Both the position numbers and the translations under genes were made by a program. Of a DNA stretch of 5,247 nt, positions 1 to 5,247 are shown one piece after another; the first letter of the stretch is position 1, and every line of letters starts with the position of its first letter. The notes under the pieces were generated by a model, which saw nothing but the letters and a program-made list of their open reading frames with translations, had not been told where the DNA came from and did not search any database. Origin of the DNA: Verrucomicrobiota bacterium (lineage in GTDB: Bacteria; Verrucomicrobiota; Verrucomicrobiia; Limisphaerales; UBA1096); assembly GCA_015658765.1 (NCBI GenBank), contig DQOE01000250.1:1-5247 (forward strand), read 5' to 3'.

Positions 1-269
1 CGCTCCTTTTTCTTCTCCTCGGACGCGACGGTTTCGTGTGCTGCCGTCACCCAGACCTGGTTGCCGAGAATGACCGGCGACGACCAGCCGCGCCCTGGCA
101 GCTCGGTGCGCCAGGTGACGTTCTTCCCCTCGCTCCACTCGGCGGGGAGTTGGGTGGACTCGGCGTGGCCTTGGCCACCCGGCCCGCGCCACTGGGGCCA
201 ATCGGCCAGGGCAGGGGACATCGCAGCCAGCGAAACGGCGACAACGGCGAATGCAATTTTTGATTTCAT
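1..269 (-). CDS. Exported PQQ-like beta-propeller repeat protein, N-terminal fragment (3' end off window)
   Basis: The ATG at 269-267 opens a frame that stays open to the left edge, giving 89 complete residues; the C-terminal part lies outside the window. Residues 1-22 look like a Sec signal peptide: MKSK n-region, hydrophobic core IAFAVVAVSLAAM, and a likely cleavage after PALA. The mature protein starts DWPQWRGPGG, followed by LPAEWSEGKNVTWRTELPG and GWSSPVILGNQVWVTAA. This is the typical entry into the first blade of PQQ-like/BamB-like propeller proteins that are abundant in Planctomycetota and Verrucomicrobiota. Such proteins act outside the cytoplasm; some are quinoprotein dehydrogenases and many have no known function. 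Residues 84-89 (SEEKKKE) start a charged stretch that may be a loop insertion. No Shine-Dalgarno sequence precedes the start; a TTGGCCAA palindrome sits 6 bases upstream. The gene is divergent from proB. The family call is firm, but substrate and role cannot be judged from this fragment. Confidence 0.85.
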   Translation of the reverse strand, partial: MKSKIAFAVVAVSLAAMSPALADWPQWRGPGGQGHAESTQLPAEWSEGKNVTWRTELPGRGWSSPVILGNQVWVTAAHETVASEEKKKE

Positions 270-417
270 GAAAACTTGGCCAAGCGATGGTTTTGCGTGC
301 GGCACAGTGTACGCGTCCGCCGCCGACGGGCAACCTTTCTTCGCCGCTTGGCCAGGCGCTTGGCCGCTGGTTTTGCTTGCCAAATTGGCCGGTTGCCTTT
401 AGCCCAAGGCGCGTCTA
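270..417. promoter_or_regulatory. Divergent intergenic spacer between the propeller gene and proB
   Basis: This 148-bp spacer must hold the promoters of both flanking genes if each is expressed from its own start. I see no convincing -35/-10 pair on either strand. What is visible is a cluster of CTTGGCC-type motifs at 275, 347 and 359, with a TTGGCC at about 385, and the perfect palindrome TTGGCCAA at 276-283. A modest ribosome-binding match (AAGGCG, 406-411) lies about 7 bases before the proB ATG. An in-frame TAG at 400-402 blocks any longer proB start. The regulatory role is inferred from position only. Confidence 0.4.
275..380 (+). repeat. Imperfect direct repeats with CTTGGCC and TGGTTTTGC cores
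   Basis: Two related units lie in the spacer. The first (275-300) has CTTGGCC, then AAGCGA, then TGGTTTTGC (288-296) and GTGC. The second (359-380) has CTTGGCC, then GC, then TGGTTTTGC (368-376) and TTGC. Directly before the second unit is another CTTGGCCAGGCG (347-358), so 347-367 reads as a short tandem of CTTGGCC-headed units. The match is seen directly. Whether it is an operator, a degenerate intergenic repeat or a duplication is unknown. Confidence 0.5.
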
Positions 418-1494
418 ATGAAGCGCGAGTCGCTGAAAGAAACCAGCCGGATAGTGGTCAAGTTTGGCACCGGCATCCTGACCAACCGCAGCAAGCAGAT
501 CGATCCCGGCCAAATCGAGCAACTGGTCGCCCAAGTGGCTGCCCAGCGCCAAGCCGGCCGGGAGGTCGTCGTCGTGTCGTCCGGTGCCGTGGGCGGCGGC
601 ATGGGTGCGCTAGGCATGACCCAGCGCCCGGCCGACCTCTCCGACCTGCAGGCCTGCGCCGCTGTTGGCCAGCTAAAACTCATGGCCGCTTACTCCGAGT
701 TGTTCGCCGAGCACGACCTCCAAGTCGCCCAGGTGCTCCTCACCCACGACGATCTCGAGCACCGGGAACGCCACCTCAACGCCCGAAACACGCTCGTATC
801 CCTGCTCGACAAGGGCGTCGTGCCGATTGTCAATGAGAACGACGCCGTTAGCTACACCGAGCTGAAATTCGGCGACAACGACTGGCTCGCGGCACTGGTT
901 GCCTGCCTACTCCCGGCCGACCTGCTGATCCTCCTCACCACCGTCGACGGCTTGATGGAGAACTTTGGCAAAAAAAATCCTCGCACGATCCCGGTTGTCG
1001 AGACGATCGATGCGGGCATCCAAAAACTAGCTGGTGGCACATTGAGCGCCAGCGCCGTCGGCGGCATGGATGCCAAGCTGCGCGCCGCCAAGATGACCGC
1101 CCGCACCGGCATCCCAATGGTCATCGCCTCCGGCAAGAAGAAGCGCGTCCTCGCCAACATTATCGACGGTCGCGACGAGGGAACTTTTTTCACCCCGCGC
1201 CCCGGCCGCCTCAAAGGCCACAAGCGGCGCATCGCCTTTTTTCATCATCCCAAGGGATCGCTGTGGGTGGATGACGGCGCGCGCGACGCCCTGCGCGACA
1301 AGGGCAAAAGCCTCCTGCCGCCCGGCGTGGCCAAGTGCAACGGCGACTTCGCCAAGGGCGACGTCGTGCGCATCTGCGACATCAACGGCACCGAGTTTTC
1401 GCGCGGCATCAGCCGGTTCGACGCCGCCGAAATCCGCGCCCGAGAACTGAAGGGCATCGAGATTGTCCACCGAAACGACCTCGTCATTCTCTGA
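418..1494 (+). CDS. proB: Glutamate 5-kinase with C-terminal PUA domain
   Basis: ProB phosphorylates L-glutamate with ATP to gamma-glutamyl phosphate, the first and usually feedback-inhibited step of proline synthesis, in the cytoplasm. The 358 residues compare with 367 in E. coli. The amino-acid-kinase domain spans about 10-255: VVKFGTG (K15), SSGAVGGG (S54-S55), NARNTL (121-126), VPIVNENDAVS (D142), FGDNDWLAALVA (N154, D155), LLTTVDGL (172-179) and VGGMDAK (214-220). These align with the E. coli glutamate- and ATP-site residues K10, S50, D137, N149 and K217 at a nearly constant offset. A PUA domain follows at about 272-358, with PKGSLWVDDGA, GKSLLPPGV and GDFAKGDVVRI. The nucleotide segment is atypical: T175 stands where E. 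coli has Asp170, and V214 and A219 stand where TGGMxTK threonines are expected. The start is the only ATG after the in-frame stop at 400-402. mazG follows after one base; proA is not adjacent. Confidence 0.96.
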   Translation: MKRESLKETSRIVVKFGTGILTNRSKQIDPGQIEQLVAQVAAQRQAGREVVVVSSGAVGGGMGALGMTQRPADLSDLQACAAVGQLKLMAAYSELFAEHDLQVAQVLLTHDDLEHRERHLNARNTLVSLLDKGVVPIVNENDAVSYTELKFGDNDWLAALVACLLPADLLILLTTVDGLMENFGKKNPRTIPVVETIDAGIQKLAGGTLSASAVGGMDAKLRAAKMTARTGIPMVIASGKKKRVLANIIDGRDEGTFFTPRPGRLKGHKRRIAFFHHPKGSLWVDDGARDALRDKGKSLLPPGVAKCNGDFAKGDVVRICDINGTEFSRGISRFDAAEIRARELKGIEIVHRNDLVIL

Positions 1495-1495
1495 C

Positions 1496-2203
1496 ATGCC
1501 AGCCAAGCGCAAACCCAAGAAACGCAAACCGGCAATCGACGAGCTCATCGGGATCATGGCCCGCCTGCGCGGCCCCAGCGGCTGCCCGTGGGATCGCGAG
1601 CAGGATCACAAGTCGATCCGCTTCCACGCCGTCGAGGAGGTGTACGAGTTGATCGACGCCATCGAGGCCGACGACGACCACGAGATGCTCGAGGAGTGCG
1701 GCGACCTGCTGCTGCAAGTCGTCTTCCACTGCCAACTGGCCAGCGAGCGCAAGGCGTTCGACTTCGAGCAGGCCGCCCGCACCATCACCGACAAGCTCAT
1801 CCGACGGCACCCGCACGTTTTCGGCGACTCGAAAGCCAAGGACGTTGACGCCGTCTGGGCGCAGTGGGAAAAAATAAAGCGCGAGGAAAAGCAGGGCACC
1901 CGACACGAGCGCCCATCTGTGTTCGACGGTATTCCGCGCCACCTGCCGTCACTGCAGCGCGCCGAGAAGCTCATCAAAAAAGCGCGCAAAAATAAACTGG
2001 CCGACAAGCCCCTAGTCAAGCCGGCCAAGCAACGCTACACCAAGGCCACCCTGGCCAGGGAGTTGTTCGCCCTCGCCGGGTACGCCCAGCGCAAAGGCTG
2101 GCAACCTGAAGCCCTCCTTCGTACCGAAACCAACCGCCAGGAAAAAGCGCTCCGCAAAAAGGAAGCCAAGGCGGGTTTAGAATTGATAGCCGAAGACAAC
2201 TAA
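1496..2203 (+). CDS. mazG: MazG nucleoside triphosphate pyrophosphohydrolase
   Basis: MazG hydrolyses (d)NTPs to NMP and pyrophosphate; it is linked to nucleotide-pool cleaning and, in E. coli, to ppGpp control during starvation. The 235 residues start with a lysine/arginine-rich tail (3-12). The N-terminal MazG domain follows: GCPWDREQ (29-36), EEVYE (47-51) and EECGD (66-70), forming the metal-binding EExxE...ExxD set, then LLLQVVFH, RRHPHVFGD (103-111) and VWAQWEKIKREEK (120-132). GIPRHLPSLQRAEKLIKKA (145-163) is the family linker. The C-terminal half is short and basic; 189-219 resembles the end of the second MazG domain (ELFALAGYAQRKGWQPEALL), but the acidic metal-binding helix expected between is missing, so only the first domain looks catalytic. 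The ATG at 1496 is preferred over an upstream TTG at 1463 that would overlap proB by 32 bases. The TGA-C-ATG junction suggests translational coupling to proB; no Shine-Dalgarno sequence is seen. Confidence 0.94.
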   Translation: MPAKRKPKKRKPAIDELIGIMARLRGPSGCPWDREQDHKSIRFHAVEEVYELIDAIEADDDHEMLEECGDLLLQVVFHCQLASERKAFDFEQAARTITDKLIRRHPHVFGDSKAKDVDAVWAQWEKIKREEKQGTRHERPSVFDGIPRHLPSLQRAEKLIKKARKNKLADKPLVKPAKQRYTKATLARELFALAGYAQRKGWQPEALLRTETNRQEKALRKKEAKAGLELIAEDN

Positions 2204-2213
2204 ACCAACGCCG

Positions 2214-2235
2214 CTTTGGAGTGCACTCCAGAAAG
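2214..2235. terminator. Possible bidirectional hairpin between convergent mazG and the NamZ-fusion gene
   Basis: The 33-bp convergent spacer contains the perfect 14-bp palindrome TGGAGTGCACTCCA (2217-2230). Folded with a TGCA loop it gives a 5-bp stem. CTT at 2214-2216 can pair with AAG at 2233-2235 across a 2-base bulge, extending the stem. Position between two converging stop codons (TAA ending at 2203; TAA at 2239-2237) fits a shared transcription end. No T-run follows on either strand, so a classical intrinsic terminator is not shown; the palindrome could equally be a protein-binding site. Confidence 0.35.
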
Positions 2236-2236
2236 T

Positions 2237-4546
2237 TTACTCGTACAGGAGATATTTTGCGCGGCGGGGGGTGAAGTTGGCCAGGTCAGTTTTCCAGAGG
2301 GCCTCTATTTGGGCGAGTGTCTTGCCTTGGCCAAGCGCCTCGAGGGTCGGCGGGTGGCAGAGGAGGCGGCCGACCTTGGCCAAGGGGAATTTTTTCGGGT
2401 ACAGCTCGTGCAGCACTCGGGCGATGTCGATGCCCAGCGGCACGGCGCGGAGATTGCGCCGGTCGGTGATGATGATGTTCACGCCACCGCACGGTTCGTC
2501 CGCGTGAATGCTCGCGCTTGGCGTGAAGCGGATCGGGACAAACCGGACACCCGCTTGGCCAAGCGCGTTGAGCCGGCTGGCCAATTTCACGTCATCGATG
2601 TAAGGTGCGCCGATCACTTCGAACGGCGTGTCGGTACCACGGCCAACAGACATCGCAGTCTCTAGCAAACCGACGCCGGGATACAACAACGCCTGGGTGA
2701 GGTTGCGCATATTGGGTGACGGGTTCGTCCACGGCTGGCCGGTGGTGTCGAACCACTGGCTACGTTTCCAACCCTCGATTTTCACGATCTGTAACTCGAC
2801 GCCAAGGTCGCGCTCGGCGTTGATCATCCGCGCCAACTCGCCGGCGGTCATGCCGTGTTGCACCGGGATGTCGTGGTACGCAATAAACTGGCTCGGCCCA
2901 AGTCTTACCGGCCCGGCAACGGTAGTGCCGATCGGATTCACGCGGTCGAGTACGATGAATTTCACACCGGCCTCAGAGGCGGCTTCCATTGCTAGGCCCA
3001 TCGTTGAAATATACGTGTAAAACCGGCAGCCGATGTCTTGAATGTCAAAGATCAAGGCGTCGAGCCCGGCGAGTTGATCCGGTGCCGGCTTGCGGCTTTT
3101 GCCGTAGAGGCTGTAAATCTTGAGGCCGGATTTGGCGTCAGTGCCGTCGCTGATTTTCTCGTCGAGTTTGCCGTACAGCCCGTGCTCGGGACTGAACAGC
3201 ACCGTGAGCTCAACCTCATTCGACGTTCTTAAAAAATCCAGGGTCGAGCGGCGGTTTCGGTCTTGGCCGGTGTGGTTGGTGATAAGTCCAACCTTCGCGC
3301 CCTTGGGTAGAATACCTTTTCGCTGCCGCAACACGTCAGCTCCATTGAGCACGCCCGGCGCATTGCTGCCGCCAAACGAAAACCCCCGCAACGCCTCGGC
3401 GGCAAGTGTAGCGACTTCGCGGCGTAGGGCGATGACGTTGCCTTTGCCGTCGGGATGCGTGCGGCTGGTCATGAGAATAACAATGGTTCGGGTGGCCGGA
3501 TCGATCCAGAGCGAGCCACCGGTCCAGCCGGTGTGCCCGTAGCCGCCGATCTTGAAATGGTTGCCGCGAGGACTCGAGTACGGCGAGTCGATGTCCCAAC
3601 CGAGGCCGCGTTTGGCCTTCATGCCCTTCGGCGTGTGCACTGAAGTCATCAACCGAACCGTCTCCCTTTTGAAAATGCGCCGACCATTCAATTCGCCGCC
3701 GTTGAGCATCATTTGGGCAAAGCGCGACAGGTCGGCAGCAGTAGTGAAAAGTCCAGCATGACCTGCAACGCCATCCATGCGGCGAGCTGTCGGATCGTGA
3801 ACAATGCCATGTAAAATTTCACCATCAACCCGTTCGGTTGGCGCAACTCGACTACGTTGTTTAAAGGGCGGCAAGAAGCCGGTATCACGCATGCCAAGCC
3901 GCCGGTAAATATGCTTGGAAGTGAATTCGTCGAGCAGTTGACCTGACGCCAGTTGAACAATTTCACCAAGCAATATGAAGTTAATATCGCTGTAACGAAA
4001 CTGGGTACCCGGCTGCGCTGTCAACCTCTCCTCCTTGGCCAAATCAATAGCCTTGGCAAGGCCACTCCAGGTCGGCTTGGAAGACAGGCCAGGGCGTAGC
4101 CCTGAGGTGTGCGTGAGCAGGTGTCGAATTGTCACTGCTCCCTTGCCGTGAGCCTTAAAGTTGGTAATCCAGTGATCCACCTTGTCGTCGAGCCGAAGTT
4201 TATCGCGCTCGGCCAACAGCATAATGGCAGGAGCGGTGGCAATGACCTTGGTCAATGATGCGCTGTCAAAAATGGTGTCATCGGTCATCGGCACCGATTC
4301 AGGCTTAACCGACTTTAAACCGAATGATTTTTGATAGACTGTTCCGCCGCTTTCGATCCGAACAACGGCACCGGGTGCCTTGCCTACTGCAATCGCTCGA
4401 TTGATTGCTTCATCTATTGCCTCGAGTTTGTCCTGATAAAAGACAGATCCTGGCTGAATCGACCTCATCGAGGAGGTTTTGCAACCGACAAAGGCAAAAC
4501 CCACGGCCAGGACCAGAAAAGTGATCTTATGATTCAACCAGTTCAT
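2237..4546 (-). CDS. Lipoprotein fusing an AmiE/class-C beta-lactamase-like serine hydrolase to a NamZ-like (DUF1343) exo-beta-N-acetylmuramidase
   Basis: Numbered from the ATG at 4546 (769 residues). Residues 1-22 form a lipoprotein signal peptide (MNWLNHK, hydrophobic stretch, lipobox FVGC with C22), so the protein is probably membrane-anchored outside the cytoplasm. Domain 1 (about 38-391) is a serine beta-lactamase-like hydrolase: SLTK (97-100, the SxxK nucleophile/base pair), HLLTHTSGL (142-150), YSD (185-187, the YxN position) and GHTGWTG (337-343, the KTG-like position). Domain 2 (about 398-769) matches DUF1343/NamZ (GH171): VGLITNHTG, LFSPEHGLYG (450-459), IFDIQDIGCRFYTYISTM, LDRVNPIG, GMTAGELARMIN and SVGRGTDTPFEVIGAP. 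NamZ enzymes release MurNAc from non-reducing ends of peptidoglycan glycans; AmiE, of the beta-lactamase fold, removes peptides from MurNAc. Peptidoglycan-fragment recovery is therefore the inferred role. A GTG at 4558 adds MSCV; the ATG is preferred because it gives the cleaner signal peptide. The N-terminal part is visibly lower in GC than the C-terminal part. True substrates are unproven. Confidence 0.9.
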   Translation of the reverse strand: MNWLNHKITFLVLAVGFAFVGCKTSSMRSIQPGSVFYQDKLEAIDEAINRAIAVGKAPGAVVRIESGGTVYQKSFGLKSVKPESVPMTDDTIFDSASLTKVIATAPAIMLLAERDKLRLDDKVDHWITNFKAHGKGAVTIRHLLTHTSGLRPGLSSKPTWSGLAKAIDLAKEERLTAQPGTQFRYSDINFILLGEIVQLASGQLLDEFTSKHIYRRLGMRDTGFLPPFKQRSRVAPTERVDGEILHGIVHDPTARRMDGVAGHAGLFTTAADLSRFAQMMLNGGELNGRRIFKRETVRLMTSVHTPKGMKAKRGLGWDIDSPYSSPRGNHFKIGGYGHTGWTGGSLWIDPATRTIVILMTSRTHPDGKGNVIALRREVATLAAEALRGFSFGGSNAPGVLNGADVLRQRKGILPKGAKVGLITNHTGQDRNRRSTLDFLRTSNEVELTVLFSPEHGLYGKLDEKISDGTDAKSGLKIYSLYGKSRKPAPDQLAGLDALIFDIQDIGCRFYTYISTMGLAMEAASEAGVKFIVLDRVNPIGTTVAGPVRLGPSQFIAYHDIPVQHGMTAGELARMINAERDLGVELQIVKIEGWKRSQWFDTTGQPWTNPSPNMRNLTQALLYPGVGLLETAMSVGRGTDTPFEVIGAPYIDDVKLASRLNALGQAGVRFVPIRFTPSASIHADEPCGGVNIIITDRRNLRAVPLGIDIARVLHELYPKKFPLAKVGRLLCHPPTLEALGQGKTLAQIEALWKTDLANFTPRRAKYLLYE
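2552..2565. repeat. 14-bp perfect palindrome containing TTGGCCAA, one of five copies of that octamer
   Basis: CGCTTGGCCAAGCG is a perfect palindrome inside the NamZ domain. Its core TTGGCCAA recurs at 276-283, 2327-2334, 2376-2383, 2555-2562 and 4035-4042. By base composition fewer than 0.1 copies would be expected in 5.2 kb. Many one-mismatch relatives are also present, for example at 171, 348, 2277 and 3264. In the lipoprotein gene the octamer is read in two codon phases, as Leu-Ala-Lys (2376, 4035) and as Leu-Gly-Gln (2327, 2555), so no single protein motif explains it. Confidence 0.55.
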
Positions 4547-4554
4547 TACGCAGG

Positions 4555-4571
4555 ACACCGTAACTCGGTGT
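4555..4571. other. Small hairpin in the leader of the lipoprotein gene, after sdhB
   Basis: ACACCG (4555-4560) and CGGTGT (4566-4571) form a perfect 6-bp stem with a 5-base loop. It lies between the sdhB stop (4612) and the ATG at 4546, and it contains the alternative GTG start (4558-4556) in its stem, which slightly favours the downstream ATG. No T-run follows on the minus strand, so it is not a typical intrinsic terminator. The 65-bp gap means sdhB and the lipoprotein gene may or may not be cotranscribed. Short stems like this can arise by chance. Confidence 0.25.
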
Positions 4572-4611
4572 GAGGATTTAATCAGGAACTATTGTCGGCT
4601 AGACACTTTTG

Positions 4612-5247
4612 TCATTCCTGGTCGACCGTTTCTTTTTCGGCACCGTGAATCCAGCGCCAAACCTTACCAATCGGGTCGTAGTGCTTGTCGACGACGCGTT
4701 CCTTTAACGGGATGATGGCATTGTCGGTGATGGTGATGTTCTCTGGACAGACGTTGGTGCAGCACTTGGTTATATTACAGTAGCCTATGCCATGAGCATC
4801 TTTTAGCTCGGTCGTACGATCCTCTGTATCAAGCGGGTGCATTTCCAGCGCGGCGGTGTAAACGAGGAAGCGCGGGCCGATGAACTCGTCGTGCAGGCTG
4901 TGTTCGCGCAGCACGTGGCAGACGTCCTGGCAGAGGAAGCACTCGATGCACTTGCGAAATTCCTGCACGCGGTCGACGTCCTCCTGCGCCATGCGCCACG
5001 TGCCGTCCTCGGCGTCGGGCTTGCGCGGCTTGAACGGCTTGATTTTTTTCTTAATCTCGAAATTGCCCGAGACGTCCGTCACCAAATCCTTCACCACCGG
5101 AAAAGCTTTCATCGGCTGGATGGTCACCGGCTTGCCCTCGGGCGTTTCCTTGAGCACCTCGTCCATGCGCATCATGCACATGAGGCGCGGATGGCCATTG
5201 ACCTCGGCGCTGCACGAGCCGCATTTGCCGGCCTTGCAATTCCAGCG
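4612..5247 (-). CDS. sdhB: Succinate dehydrogenase/fumarate reductase iron-sulfur subunit, 5' end off window
   Basis: The frame is open from the right edge to the TGA at 4614-4612, giving 211 residues; the N-terminal part of the 2Fe-2S domain and the start are missing. SdhB passes electrons from the flavoprotein SdhA through three Fe-S clusters to quinone at the inner face of the cytoplasmic membrane. Numbering the visible fragment, WNCKAGKCGSCSAEVNG has C4, C9, C12 and, further on, C24: the 2Fe-2S ligands. CIECFLCQDVCHV has C100, C103, C106 and C110. CNITKCCTNVCPENI has C157, C162, C163 and C167. The spacings 57, 6 and 4 (C100-C157-C163-C167) equal those of E. coli SdhB (149-206-212-216), so the 4Fe-4S and 3Fe-4S sites look intact. 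FLCQDVCHV, EMHPLDTEDR and the CNITKCC segment resemble the mycobacterial Sdh1 type more than E. coli SdhB. The ATG at 5181 is internal, since conserved ligands lie upstream. SdhA is expected just beyond the right edge. Confidence 0.95.
   Translation of the reverse strand, partial: RWNCKAGKCGSCSAEVNGHPRLMCMMRMDEVLKETPEGKPVTIQPMKAFPVVKDLVTDVSGNFEIKKKIKPFKPRKPDAEDGTWRMAQEDVDRVQEFRKCIECFLCQDVCHVLREHSLHDEFIGPRFLVYTAALEMHPLDTEDRTTELKDAHGIGYCNITKCCTNVCPENITITDNAIIPLKERVVDKHYDPIGKVWRWIHGAEKETVDQE

Noticed and set aside
276..836. Plus-strand 186-residue open frame overlapping proB
   Set aside because: It is arginine/proline-rich with no domain, and overlaps the well-supported proB in another frame; typical GC-rich shadow.
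1463..1495. TTG start giving mazG 11 extra residues
   Set aside because: It would overlap proB by 32 bases and adds a non-conserved peptide; the ATG at 1496 follows the proB stop directly.
1027..1557. Minus-strand open frame of 176 residues opposite proB and mazG
   Set aside because: Antisense to two confident genes, with a low-complexity Ala/Gly/Val composition and no recognisable motif.
3361..4546. Antibiotic-resistance beta-lactamase
   Set aside because: The fold motifs are shared with AmiE, esterases and D,D-peptidases; fusion to a NamZ domain points to peptidoglycan turnover, and nothing shows drug hydrolysis.
4547..4558. GTG start giving the lipoprotein four extra residues (MSCV)
   Set aside because: The start lies in a hairpin stem and places extra residues before a signal peptide that is already complete from the ATG at 4546.
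4331..4573. Plus-strand 80-residue open frame near the lipoprotein start
   Set aside because: Antisense to the signal peptide and N-terminus of a confident gene, with no motif or ribosome-binding site.
4583..4620. Inverted repeat CAGGAA/TTCCTG around the sdhB stop
   Set aside because: Only 6 bp with a 26-base spacer and no T-run; easily due to chance.
5051..5239. Minus-strand 62-residue open frame in the right edge
   Set aside because: It overlaps the sdhB 2Fe-2S region, whose cysteine pattern clearly fixes the true frame.

Overview
The window is a gene-dense, mostly GC-rich bacterial chromosome segment holding five protein-coding genes, two of them cut by the window edges. It contains no RNA gene, insertion sequence, CRISPR array or prophage that I can see. 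The gene content suggests a member of the PVC group, most likely Verrucomicrobiota. The clues are a secreted PQQ-propeller protein starting with a DWPQWRGP-type motif, a lipoprotein fusing a serine hydrolase to a NamZ (DUF1343) domain, a ProB with an unusual nucleotide-binding segment, and little use of Shine-Dalgarno sequences. This assignment is inference from family flavour, not a database result.

Layout. On the left edge (1-269, minus strand) is the start of an exported PQQ-like beta-propeller protein. A divergent spacer (270-417) with repeated CTTGGCC-type motifs separates it from a tight plus-strand pair: proB (418-1494, glutamate 5-kinase with a C-terminal PUA domain) and mazG (1496-2203, nucleoside triphosphate pyrophosphohydrolase), with one base between them. 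A 33-bp convergent spacer with a perfect 14-bp palindrome follows. The minus strand then carries a 769-residue lipoprotein (2237-4546). Its N-terminal half is a class-C beta-lactamase/AmiE-like serine hydrolase and its C-terminal half is a NamZ-like exo-beta-N-acetylmuramidase. Upstream of it, on the same strand, is the iron-sulfur subunit of succinate dehydrogenase/fumarate reductase (4612-5247, N-terminus off the window).

How the genes work together. Most are housekeeping functions: proline biosynthesis, NTP-pool sanitation and the respiratory chain/TCA cycle. They do not form one pathway. The most interesting object is the lipoprotein fusion. In Bacillus subtilis the beta-lactamase-family amidase AmiE and NamZ are separate products of one muropeptide-recovery gene cluster; here a single polypeptide appears to combine both roles. 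The most interesting DNA-level signal is the palindrome TTGGCCAA. It occurs five times in 5.2 kb, in coding DNA in two different codon phases and once just upstream of a start codon, which hints at selection on the DNA itself. I found no convincing undescribed multi-gene system.
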